Shown in pieces: positions 51,192 through 61,700 of a stretch of 64,000 bases of DNA. Within the stretch, counting starts at the first letter, position 1. Each line of letters starts with the position of its first letter. Source of the stretch: Chryseobacterium potabilaquae (GTDB lineage Bacteria; Bacteroidota; Bacteroidia; Flavobacteriales; Weeksellaceae); the NCBI RefSeq assembly GCF_902728265.1, contig NZ_CACVBR010000013.1, positions 24,020 through 88,019 on the forward strand, in the 5' to 3' direction. The position numbers and the translations under genes were made by a program. The notes under the pieces are model-generated. The model had not been told where the DNA came from. It searched no databases and saw only the letters and a program-made list of their open reading frames with translations.

Positions 51192-52043
51192 ATGGTTGCT
51201 ATTGTTGATGGAGGGTCTACGAAATGTGATTGGGTAATTTTGGACGATTTTAAAAAAGTCTTCATGAAAACCGAAACAATTGGTTTTAACCCCAATAATA
51301 TTGCAGCAGAGCTTATTGTACCTGAAATTGAAAAAAATCTTAATCTTGTAGCAGTAAAGAATTCAATTACAAAAGTTTTTTTCTATGGCTCCGGTTGTGG
51401 AATACCCAAGAACTGTGCAATTATTGAGAGAGAGCTCAAAAGATTCTTTGTTAAATCCGAGGTGATTGCAAAGGAAGATCTTACTGCCGCAGCCTATGCC
51501 GCTTATAGAGGTAAGCCTACTATTGTCTGTATTTTAGGTACAGGTTCTAACTCTTGTTTTTTTGATGGTCAAAATATTAAAATAAAACTACCTTCCCTAG
51601 GTTTTCTTATAGGAGATGAAGGAAGTGGAAGTGCTATTGGAAAACAATTGGTGAGAAATTTTTTTATGCAAAGACTTCCTGACGATTTACATCAACAATT
51701 TGAAGAAACATACCACTTAACAATTGATGAGGCATTGAAAAATATGTATCATACAGCCCGTCCTAATGCTTATTTAGCCAACTTTAACAGATTTGTAGTG
51801 GAGAGAAGGGAACATCCTTATCTTCAAAAGATGGTTTTGGAGGAAATGTTAAATTTTCTTGATTATCATGTCCTTCCTTATGAGGAATCCAAAGATGCCG
51901 AAATAAACTTTATCGGATCTATTGCTTATTACTATGAAAACATCTTACGTTCTGCTGCTACCAAGCTTAATTTAAATATAGGACATATTGTACAAAAACC
52001 TATCGAAAGTTTAGTCAACTACCATATTCAATATATACTTTAA
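51192..52043 (+). CDS. BadF/BadG/BcrA/BcrD-type ATPase, N-acetylglucosamine-kinase-like
   Basis: The 283-residue protein is an actin-like ATPase: phosphate-1 motif VDGGSTKCDW (residues 5-14), ILGTGSNSC (phosphate 2) and a GSIAYYYENIL adenosine motif. Eukaryotic N-acetylglucosamine kinases and bacterial homologues share this pattern, so a sugar kinase role is likely. It is directly followed (16 bases) by the malic enzyme gene. Confidence 0.85.
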   Translation: MVAIVDGGSTKCDWVILDDFKKVFMKTETIGFNPNNIAAELIVPEIEKNLNLVAVKNSITKVFFYGSGCGIPKNCAIIERELKRFFVKSEVIAKEDLTAAAYAAYRGKPTIVCILGTGSNSCFFDGQNIKIKLPSLGFLIGDEGSGSAIGKQLVRNFFMQRLPDDLHQQFEETYHLTIDEALKNMYHTARPNAYLANFNRFVVERREHPYLQKMVLEEMLNFLDYHVLPYEESKDAEINFIGSIAYYYENILRSAATKLNLNIGHIVQKPIESLVNYHIQYIL

Positions 52044-52059
52044 TAAAAAACAAAATTTT

Positions 52060-54357
52060 ATGTCAAATAAAACCCACCGCGACGAAAAGAACTTTAATCA
52101 AGCCGCGTTAGATTACCATAAAGCTGAACCTAAAGGAAAAATTGAAGTGATCCCTTCAAAGCCGCATTCATCTCAAAGAGACTTATCATTGGCTTATTCG
52201 CCGGGGGTTGCTGTTCCTTGTATGGAAATTCATGATAAACCGGAAACTGTATATGACTATACAGGAAAAGGGAATCTAGTAGCGGTGATATCAAATGGTA
52301 CTGCTGTGCTAGGGTTGGGCGATATTGGAGCCGAAGCATCAAAACCCGTGATGGAAGGGAAAGGATTATTATTCAAGATTTTTGCAGATATTAATGTATT
52401 TGATATTGAGATTAATGAAAAAGATCCGGATAAATTCATTGAAATTGTAAAAGGAATAGCTCCTACTTTCGGGGGTATCAATCTTGAAGATATTAAAGCT
52501 CCTGAAGCATTTTATATTGAGCAAAAATTAAAAGAGGAATTAGATATTCCCTTAATGCATGATGATCAACATGGTACTGCCATTATTTCTGCAGCGGCAT
52601 TAATTAATGCTTTGCAAATTGCCAATAAAAATATTGAAGATGTTAAAATGGTAGTAAATGGTGCCGGAGCAGCAGCGATTGCCTGTACAAAACTTTATAT
52701 CGCATTAGGGCTTAAGAAAGAAAATGTTTTGATGTGTGATAGTAAAGGAGTTATCAATCATAAGAGAGAAAACCTGACACCGGAAAAATTGGATTTTATT
52801 GTACATACGGGCATTGAAACATTAGAAGATGCCGTAAAAGAATCTGATGTTTTTGTAGGATTATCAAAAGGGAATGTAATGACCCCTGAAATGCTGAATA
52901 GCATGAAAGAAAATCCGATTGTTTTTGCATTGGCTAATCCGGATCCTGAAATTGCTTATGATTTGGCTATTGAAACCCGTAAAGATGTGATTATGGCAAC
53001 GGGAAGGAGTGATTTTCCTAATCAGGTAAATAATGTACTAGGATTTCCTTATATTTTTAGAGGAGCATTAGATGTTCAAGCAACAGGGATTAATGAAGAA
53101 ATGAAATTAGCAGCTGTTCATGCTATTGCAAATTTGGCTAAAGAGCCTGTTCCGGAAGCGGTAATTTTAGCATATAATATTCAAAATTTACAATTTGGTA
53201 GAGAATATTTTATTCCTAAACCTTTTGATAATAGGTTAATCACTAAAGTTTCAAGTGCTGTTGCGAAAGCAGCTATTGAGAGTGGAATAGCAGGAAGAAC
53301 AATTAGTGATTTTGAAGAGTATGAAAATCAGCTTCTTGATAGAATGGGAAGAGATGAGAAGTTGGTCAGAATGATGCAAAATAGGGCAAAATCTAATCCA
53401 AAAAGAATTACATTAGGGAATGCAGAAGAGTATAATGTATTGAAGGCGGCACAGATTCTTTATGAAGAAGGTATTGCTTATCCTAGTCTTTTGGGAGATA
53501 AAAAATATATTAAAGAGCAGATGGAGCGTTTCGGAATCAATTTGGATGTTCCGATTATAGACCCGAGTGATGATGATCAGAAAGAGAATCGAAAAAAATA
53601 TAGAGAAACTCTTTGGCAACTTCGTCAAAGAAAAGGAATGAATGAGTATAAAGCTAAAAGATATGTTCGCCAAAGAGATTACTTTGGGCCTTTAATGTTG
53701 AGACATGGAGATACAGATGGACTTATTATTGGCTTTTCTAAAAACTATACTTCCGTTTTACGACCTGTTCTAGAAGTTATTGAAAAAGAAAAAGGAGTTG
53801 ATAAAGTAGCCGCGATGATGATTGTTTTATCTGAAAAGAAGCCTATTTTCTTTGCAGATACTTCCATCAATCAAAATCCAACGGCTGAAGATTTGGTAAA
53901 TATAGCAAAGATGGCAGAAATGACGGTGAAGTCATTTGCTATTGAACCGAGAATTGCCATGCTAGGGTTTGAGAATTTTGCTGCAATTTCAGATACATCC
54001 AAAAAAGTTGCAAAGGCGGTCAGTATACTCCATGAAAAGTTTCCTAAAATGATTGTGGATGGAGAAATTCAGCCTGATTTTGCAATGAATTCGGATCATT
54101 TAAGTGATTATCCGTTCTCAAAATTGGGGACAACTCCAGCAAATACATTTGTTTTCCCTAACCTTGAAAGTGCAAACCTTTCGTATAAAATTATTAGAGG
54201 AATGAAGGTGGCTCAGGTAATAGGACCTATTTTGATGGGACTTAAGCAACCGGTTCATGTATTACAAATGAGATCAAGCGTAGACGAAATAGTCAATTTA
54301 GCTACAATTGCTGTTCTTGATGCGCAAAGAAGAGAGGGTAAGGAATATAAAAATTAA
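52060..54357 (+). CDS. maeB: NADP-dependent malic enzyme with phosphotransacetylase-like C-terminal domain
   Basis: Malic enzyme decarboxylates malate to pyruvate with NADP. The 765-residue protein has the malic enzyme N-terminal domain with SPGVAVPC, HDDQHGTAI (metal binding), and the NAD-binding fold VNGAGAAAIA in its first 430 residues. The remaining 335 residues look like a phosphotransacetylase domain (KRYVRQRDYFGPLML ... NQNPTAEDL), giving the hybrid MaeB type. The PTA-like part is usually regulatory, not catalytic. Confidence 0.94.
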   Translation: MSNKTHRDEKNFNQAALDYHKAEPKGKIEVIPSKPHSSQRDLSLAYSPGVAVPCMEIHDKPETVYDYTGKGNLVAVISNGTAVLGLGDIGAEASKPVMEGKGLLFKIFADINVFDIEINEKDPDKFIEIVKGIAPTFGGINLEDIKAPEAFYIEQKLKEELDIPLMHDDQHGTAIISAAALINALQIANKNIEDVKMVVNGAGAAAIACTKLYIALGLKKENVLMCDSKGVINHKRENLTPEKLDFIVHTGIETLEDAVKESDVFVGLSKGNVMTPEMLNSMKENPIVFALANPDPEIAYDLAIETRKDVIMATGRSDFPNQVNNVLGFPYIFRGALDVQATGINEEMKLAAVHAIANLAKEPVPEAVILAYNIQNLQFGREYFIPKPFDNRLITKVSSAVAKAAIESGIAGRTISDFEEYENQLLDRMGRDEKLVRMMQNRAKSNPKRITLGNAEEYNVLKAAQILYEEGIAYPSLLGDKKYIKEQMERFGINLDVPIIDPSDDDQKENRKKYRETLWQLRQRKGMNEYKAKRYVRQRDYFGPLMLRHGDTDGLIIGFSKNYTSVLRPVLEVIEKEKGVDKVAAMMIVLSEKKPIFFADTSINQNPTAEDLVNIAKMAEMTVKSFAIEPRIAMLGFENFAAISDTSKKVAKAVSILHEKFPKMIVDGEIQPDFAMNSDHLSDYPFSKLGTTPANTFVFPNLESANLSYKIIRGMKVAQVIGPILMGLKQPVHVLQMRSSVDEIVNLATIAVLDAQRREGKEYKN

Positions 54358-54379
54358 ATCAATATAACGGTTTTTGAGG

Positions 54380-55024
54380 ATGAAATTTGAAGAAAAAGCG
54401 ATTATTTTTGATATGGATGGCACCCTTGTGGATAATATTTCCTATCATGAAGACTCATGGATACTATTTCTTAAAGAATATGGAATTAATATAGAACCTG
54501 AACATTTTGTGGCTCACAATCATGGCACTATGAATGAAATGATAGTTCGTTTTTTTGGAAATGACATTTCAAGAGAGAAGATATATGACTTGGGATTGAA
54601 AAAAGAAGAAGCCTATCAAAATTTATATCGAAACCATATAAAAGAAGTAAATGGATTAACTTTTTTTCTTCAAAAGTTAAATCAGAAACAAAAAAAAGTA
54701 GGATTAGCCACTATGGGGATTCCTTTCAGTATTGATTTTATTTTGGATGGGTTAAATGTCAAAAGATTTTTTCAACAAATTACAGGGGGAGTAGAAGTTG
54801 TGAAAGGAAAACCAGATCCTGAAATCTTCTTGAAAACATTAGACAAATTACAAATTGACCGTAAAGACTCTATAGTTGTTGAAGACTCAATAGGGGGAAT
54901 AAAAGCAGCATTAGCTGCTGGAATAAAAGTTGTCGGAATTACCACAACTCATTCAAAAGAAGAATTGCTGGATAATGGTTGTTTTCAAGTAATAGATGAT
55001 TATTCCCATATTGAAATTGCCTAG
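54380..55024 (+). CDS. HAD-superfamily phosphatase (beta-phosphoglucomutase-like)
   Basis: The 214-residue protein starts with the HAD motif I FDMDGTLVDN (catalytic D), followed by a helical cap (residues about 20-80), ATMGIP (motif II), GKPDPEIF (motif III) and VVEDSIGGIKAALAAG (motif IV). It is a small-molecule phosphatase or phosphomutase; the substrate cannot be told from sequence. I use ATG 54380 and not the in-frame TTG at 54374. It follows maeB by 22 bases. Confidence 0.85.
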   Translation: MKFEEKAIIFDMDGTLVDNISYHEDSWILFLKEYGINIEPEHFVAHNHGTMNEMIVRFFGNDISREKIYDLGLKKEEAYQNLYRNHIKEVNGLTFFLQKLNQKQKKVGLATMGIPFSIDFILDGLNVKRFFQQITGGVEVVKGKPDPEIFLKTLDKLQIDRKDSIVVEDSIGGIKAALAAGIKVVGITTTHSKEELLDNGCFQVIDDYSHIEIA

Positions 55025-55069
55025 TAATTTTTAAATTAAATAGATTTTTAATTAATGATAATTTTATAA

Positions 55070-55097
55070 AGACTTCAAAATTTGAAGTCTTTTATTT
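55070..55097 (+). terminator. Terminator after the HAD phosphatase gene
   Basis: AGACTTCAAA (55070-55079) and its exact complement TTTGAAGTCT (55081-55090) form a 10-base stem, followed by TTTATTTTTTT. It ends the maeB-HAD unit. Confidence 0.8.
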
Positions 55098-55183
55098 TTT
55101 TGTTCGTTTCTTAAGTTAAGTCTCAAAAAATAAGTTAAAACTCATTCGGGCGTGAAATGAAATCATTAATTAGTTTAAATTAC

Positions 55184-55191
55184 TATATTTG
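55184..55191 (+). promoter_or_regulatory. Promoter -7 box of ruvA
   Basis: TATATTTG is an exact TAnnTTTG match, 19 bases before the ruvA ATG at 55211. No strong TTTG -33 element is visible. Confidence 0.55.
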
Positions 55192-55210
55192 GGAGTTTTA
55201 AAAATTAATA

Positions 55211-55795
55211 ATGATATTTTCTTTACAGGGCAAAGTTCAAGAACTCACGCCAACGTACACAGTCATCAATATACAAGGTGTTGGTTATTATGTAGGTATT
55301 AGCCTCATGACCTCACAAAAACTGATTTTGAATCAGGATACTTTTCTGTTTATTCAACAAATTATTAGAGAAGACGCACATTTGCTTTTTGGCTTTAACA
55401 CTCGTTCGGAAAAAGAGATGTTTAATTTGTTAATAAGTGTTAATGGAGTAGGTGCTGTATCTGCCCTTATATTGCTCTCAACTTTAACTCTAGAGGAAAT
55501 CGCTTCAGCTATACTTTCCGGTAATAGCAATATAATTCAAAAGGCGAAAGGAATAGGAGCAAAGACTGCAGAAAGAATAATTGTGGATCTTAAGGATAAA
55601 GTCCAGAAATTCAGTAATCCGGAAGAAAATATTTCTACATTTGTAAATAATAAAATTAAAGAAGAAGCGTTATCAGCATTAGAAGTTCTAGGAATTCCTA
55701 AACGTATGAGTGAGAAACTTGCAGATAAAATAATCAAACAAGATCCAAACATTTTGGTTGAAGAGCTAGTTAAACAAATTTTAAAAAACATTTAA
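55211..55795 (+). CDS. ruvA: Holliday junction branch migration complex subunit RuvA
   Basis: RuvA binds Holliday junctions and loads RuvB. The 194-residue protein has the OB-fold N-domain (residues 1-62), two helix-hairpin-helix motifs (VNGVGAVSALILLS and AKGIGAKTAERIIVDLKDK) and a C-terminal domain of about 45 residues that contacts RuvB. Length is in the normal range. It is followed only three bases later by sprA, so the two are co-transcribed, an arrangement I believe is common in flavobacteria. Confidence 0.96.
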   Translation: MIFSLQGKVQELTPTYTVINIQGVGYYVGISLMTSQKLILNQDTFLFIQQIIREDAHLLFGFNTRSEKEMFNLLISVNGVGAVSALILLSTLTLEEIASAILSGNSNIIQKAKGIGAKTAERIIVDLKDKVQKFSNPEENISTFVNNKIKEEALSALEVLGIPKRMSEKLADKIIKQDPNILVEELVKQILKNI

Positions 55796-55798
55796 CAT

Positions 55799-58700
55799 TT
55801 GGTGGAAAATAATAAGTGCCTCAAGATATTTTTATTTCTGTCGTTTTTTTGTCTATCATTAAATGCTTTAGGACAGCAAGTGCGTGATAGTGCTATTATA
55901 AAAAAAGACTATGAATTGGCTGATCCTACTCAGTTTGAAGCTTTTTATGATGTAAAGACAGGAATGTACTATGTATATCCTAAAATAGGAAATACTGTTA
56001 CCGGTACTCCTACAGCAATGTCGCCTGAAGAGTATAAGGAATTTATGCTAGCAGCACAGACCAAAGCTTATTATAAAGAAAAGTCTGAAAAATATAGCTT
56101 GCTTTATAGAAAAGATAAAACTGATGCTGCGAAAAAAGGTCTGATACCTTCTTTAACAATCAATAATAGGCTTTTTGAAAGTATTTTTGGAAGTAATAAA
56201 ATAGAAATTATTCCTTCGGGATATGCATCCTTTGATTTCGCAGGGCTATATCAAAAAATAGATAATCCGCTTATTTTACCTCAAAACAGGACGAGCTTTA
56301 CTTTTGATATTGATCAGAGAATTCAGCTGGGGCTATTAGGTAAAGTAGGTGAGAACTTACAATTAAAAGCGAACTATGATACACAAAGTGGTTTTGCATT
56401 TGAAAATAGAATGAATCTTGTTTGGCAGGCTAAGGGAAGTTGGAAAGATTTACAAAGTAAAGGATTGGGAGATGTCGATAAGCCTAGTGCTGGCGGAGAA
56501 GATAAAATTATAAAAAGAGTTGAATTTGGTAATATTAATATGCCACTTTCTACGAGTCTGATTAGAGGGTCTCAATCATTATTTGGAGTTAAAACTGAAT
56601 TTCAATTAGGAAAAACCTTTGGTACAGTTGTTCTTTCCCAGCAACAAGGAGAAGCTAGAAATATTGTTGTGCAGGGAGGGGGTGTGGTGAATACATTTAA
56701 AATTAATGCAATAGATTATGAAGACAATCAACACTACTTTTTAGGACATTACTTTCTAGATAATTATGATAATGCATTACTTAATTACCCCCAAATCAAT
56801 TCAAGAGTCAGTATTACCCGACTTGAAGTTTGGGTACTGGATCAAGGAAATACCAATCTACAATTTCAAAAAAGTATAGTTGGAATTAGGGATTTAGGAG
56901 AAGGAGCTTCGGGAATGCCTGATAATTCACAAAACGGACTTTATCAATCGATTTCAAATACCATAGGTACTCCAAGAGATGCAGGAGCTAATTATGGAGA
57001 CATTTTAAAAGGACAAGTTTTTCCAGGTGATACAAATCCGTATGACAATGGAGAACAGTATATTTTTAACAGAAAAGCGAGAAGACTTAATACCAACGAA
57101 TATACGTTGCAACCACAATTAGGCTACATTTCATTAAATCAAAAATTAAATGAAAATCAACTATTAGCCGTTTCTTATTCTTATACAGTCAATGGAAATA
57201 ATCAAGTATTTAAAGTAGGAGAATTTTCTGAAGAAAGTCCCGTATTAGTTACAAAATTGCTGAGACCAAATAATAAAATAAACACAGCTTCTCCAATGTG
57301 GGATCTGATGATGAAGAATATATATTCTCTTGATGCTGGACAAGTGGCACAGGATAATTTTATACTGAATGTTTTTTATAGAGATCAAAAAACAGGAGGT
57401 AAAGTGAATTATCTTCCGGGGACATCAGTGCAAGATACCAATTTATTAAAAATATTTAATTGGGATCGTCTTAATACGCATGGGGATTTGCAAAATAACG
57501 GAAGCACAACGGGAGATGGAATTTTTGACTTCGTAAATGGAATAACAATCAGGCCGGAGACAGGAAGGGTAATCTTCACAAAAGCAAAACCTTTTGGAGC
57601 TTATTTACAACAAGTATTAGGAACTAGTGATCCACAATATATCTATAATGACCTCTATAATCAACAGAAAGAAATTGCCAGATCAAACAATCTTTCTCAG
57701 AGATATACAATGGAAGGACGTTATAAAGGAACTCAAGGACAGGGAATCTCATTAGGAGCCGTCAATGTACCACAAGGTTCAGTAAAAGTTTCTGCTAATG
57801 GAGTTCAATTAACAGAAGGTCTGGATTACACGGTTGATTATATGTTGGGAACCGTAACGATTATCAATGAGCAGGTAAAGCAATCTGGTCAGGCAATCAA
57901 TATTTCGTTAGAAAATCAATTGACATTTAATACACAAAGAAAAAGATTTTTAGGATTAAATTTAGAAAGAAGATTCAGTGAGAATTTTATTATAGGAGGA
58001 ACAGTTGTTAACTATTCGGAATCACCCCTTACGCAAAAAGTAAATTACGGTCAGGAAGCTGTTAATAATACAATGGCCGGGATTAATTTGATGTATAATA
58101 ACGAAGTTCCTTTCCTTACAAGACTTACGGATAAGATACCTTTTGTCAATACCGAAGCCCCTTCGAATTTGAATTTTAAAATGGAAGGAGCTTATTTACT
58201 TCCAGGATTAAATAAAGGGACCAATAATCAATCTTATATAGACGATTTTGAGCAAACAACATCCAAAATTTCTCTGAAAGAACCTATCGCTTGGAGTTTA
58301 GCCTCCAAACCGGAGAAAAATCAAACAGATCCCTTATTCCAAGGAGCGGGGACTAATAATGATATTGCCAATGGCTATGGAAGAGGGCTCTTGTCTTGGT
58401 ATAATATTGATCCAAGATTTTGGGGAATTGGAGGGCGTGCACCTGCAGGAATTACGCCTCAATCTGTTTCAAATCACGCATCTAGAAGAGTTCAATTATC
58501 TGAGATATTTAATGAAAGGGATTTTGTAGCAGGTGAGCAAACGTATACCAATACTTTTGATATCTCATACTATCCTAACGAAAGAGGGCCCTACAATACA
58601 AACCCAAATACGGAGAGTACTCAGCAAAGATGGGCTGGTATTATGAGACCTATTAGTATTTCCAACTTTATCACTTCCAATATAGAATATGTTGAATTCT

Positions 58701-61700
58701 GGTTAATGGACCCGTATGCAGACGGAAACACTCTTGGAAATAACCCAAGTAATCCTCCTAAGCTTTTACTACAACTCGGAAATGTATCAGAAGATGTATT
58801 AAAAGATGGGTTTATGCAATATGAAAATGGACTACCTACAGCATCTGCTCCATCAACGACAACAAATTCAAATTGGGGAGTACAACCAAAACAGCCTCCT
58901 ATACTATATGCTTTCTCATCAGAAGGTGAGGATAGAACGGCACAGGATGTAGGATACGACGGTTTAAGTTCTGATCAGGAATCGATGAGATTTGGAAATA
59001 CATTTGTAAATCCGGTAACGAACATTTCGGATCCTGCTTTGGATGACTTTGTATTCTATATGTCAGATAAGTTTACAGGAAGTCAAGCTTCTTCACTTAT
59101 TCAGAGATATAAATATTTTAGAGGTCCCGAAGGAAACTCACAAAGTAACTCTTTAGAAGTAGCCTCTCAAACACCCGATGCAGAAGATATTAATAAAGAT
59201 TATAATTTAGATCAAAGTGAAAGCTATAATCAATACGAAGTAAGGCTTGATCAGGCAAGTTTATCTTTAGGGCAAAATAATATTGTAGATGTTAAAACTG
59301 CCCAAGCGCAATTTCAAAATGGCCAAACAGATCAAGTTAAATGGTATTTATTCAGAGTTCCGGTTTCTCAATTTGTTACAGATGCGGGAGATCATCAGGC
59401 AGATATTCTTAATAATGTAAGATTTGCCAGACTATTATTAAAAGGTTTCGATCAAACATCCACATTAAGATTTGGAACATTTGATTTGGTAAGATCGGAT
59501 TGGAGAAGATATCCTAAAAACCTTGCTAAATATAGAGATTCATCAGACCCTACAAACCCTACCGATCCTGCAACTAATGAAGGAACGATGGATGTTTCAG
59601 CACAGGGGTTGGAAGTAGGAAGTGTGAATATTGAAGAGAATTCTTTGAATCAGCCACCATATGTACTACCTCCGGGAATTGATAGACAAGTATTAAGTGG
59701 TAATGCGGGAGCGCAGAGACAAAATGAGGCATCATTATATATGAGAGCAAACAATCTGGCATCATCAGAAGCCCGAGGTGTTTTCAAAAATGCGACCCTC
59801 GATATGAGAAGATACAAAAAATTAAAACTTTTTGTACATGCGGAAGATCCTAGTAATAGAGATCAAAATATAGGATCTATAGATGAAAAAACAAAATTCT
59901 TTATTCGTTTTGGTAACGATGCTACAGATAATTATTATGAATATGAGGCATCTTTAAGATTAACTCCAAAAACAGCAACAACACCACTGGAAATTTGGCC
60001 TGTAGAGAATGAAGTGGATCTTGAAATTCAAAACTTGGTAGATGCTAAAATTAGAAGAGATAAAAATAATCCAAATGATATTGCCAAAAGAGTTTTAGAT
60101 CCTGTATTTGGAGGTGATGTCAATTTTAAAAGAATTTATATTAAAGGGCGACCAAGCTTAGGTAATGTGACTACCATTGTACTCGGTATTAGGAATGCGG
60201 ACGATGCCGTGGGGATAACAAGAGTTCTTTGGGTCAATGAGATTCGTCTTTCTGAAATTGAAAATGATGGAGGATATGCGGGAAATGCAAGTTTGAATTT
60301 TAACTTGGGAGATTTTGCAACAGTTAATACCAGTGCCTCTTATAGTTCAGTAGGTTTTGGTAATATTGATTCTAGACCGGCGGAAAGAAGTCAAGATACA
60401 GAATCAACATTTAATATCAATACGGCAATTAATGTAGATAAGTTTCTTCCGGAAAAAATTGGTTTGAAGATTCCAGTAAATTATTCTTATTCTCAAACTA
60501 TTAAGGATCCAAAATATAATCCTTTAGATAGCGATGTGGAATTTAGTAAAGCTGCTAATAGAGAAGAATTGAAAAAAGTAGCAAGAACATATACTCAGCA
60601 GAGAAGTATTGGAGTCCTAAATATGCATAAAGAAAGGATGAACCAAAATAGGAAACCTAAGTTTTATGATGTAGAAAACTTATCGGTTACTGCAATATAT
60701 AATGATGATTTCTATAGAGATGTTTATACAAAAAGAAATTACAGACAATATTTAAAAGGAAATATTGATTACAATTATAGCTTTAAACCATGGGTAATAA
60801 GACCTTTCAATAAATTAATTAGTGATACGGCAAAGTCGTTAAAATATTTGAAATGGGTAAAAGAGTTCAATCTTAATCCAATACCTACAAGATTTTCATT
60901 TAGAACAGAAATCGATAGAAATTATAATGAACTTGAATTTAGGAATATTGAAGCAATTCTAAATGGAAATCTAAACGAAGATTTTGCCGCGATTAAAAAC
61001 AGACAATTTTTCTTTGGATGGCAATATGGGTTAGGTTTTAACTTTACTAAGTCGTTTAAGATGGAAATTAACTCCGCTACAAGAACGTTAAATGATAATC
61101 TGAATGTAAATACAATGGATAAAAGCTCTATTTTCGGAAATGTATTTAGAGCGGGTAGACCAGTAATGTATAATCATAGAGTTCAGCTAAATTATAAGTT
61201 ACCATTCCAGTACTTGCCATATGTAGATTTTATTGATGCGGAATTACGATATGAATTTACCTATAATTGGAATGCCAGATCCACAGCATTAATTTCAAGC
61301 CCTGAAGGAAATTTAGGATCCATAGGACAAAATACAAATGTTATACAAGCGACAGCTACGGCAGATTTCCCTAAGTTTTTTGGGCAGTTTAAATATTTTA
61401 AAAATATAGCGACAAAACTTCAAAAGCGTAAACAGGAAATAGACTCATTAAATAATGTGTATACTCAACAATGGGAAAAGAAAAAGTTTAGATTTAAAAA
61501 ATATAAATTCAAAAACAAACTTACTCCATTACAGAGTGCTGCTTATTTTTTGACTTCATTTAAACAATTAGACATTACGTATTCTGAGAATAATGGAACA
61601 TCACTTCCAGGATTATTATCTACTCCTAATTTTTATGGGTATGGTCAATCAATAGGAGGACCAACACTTGGATTCTTATTAGGATCACAAGCTGATATCA

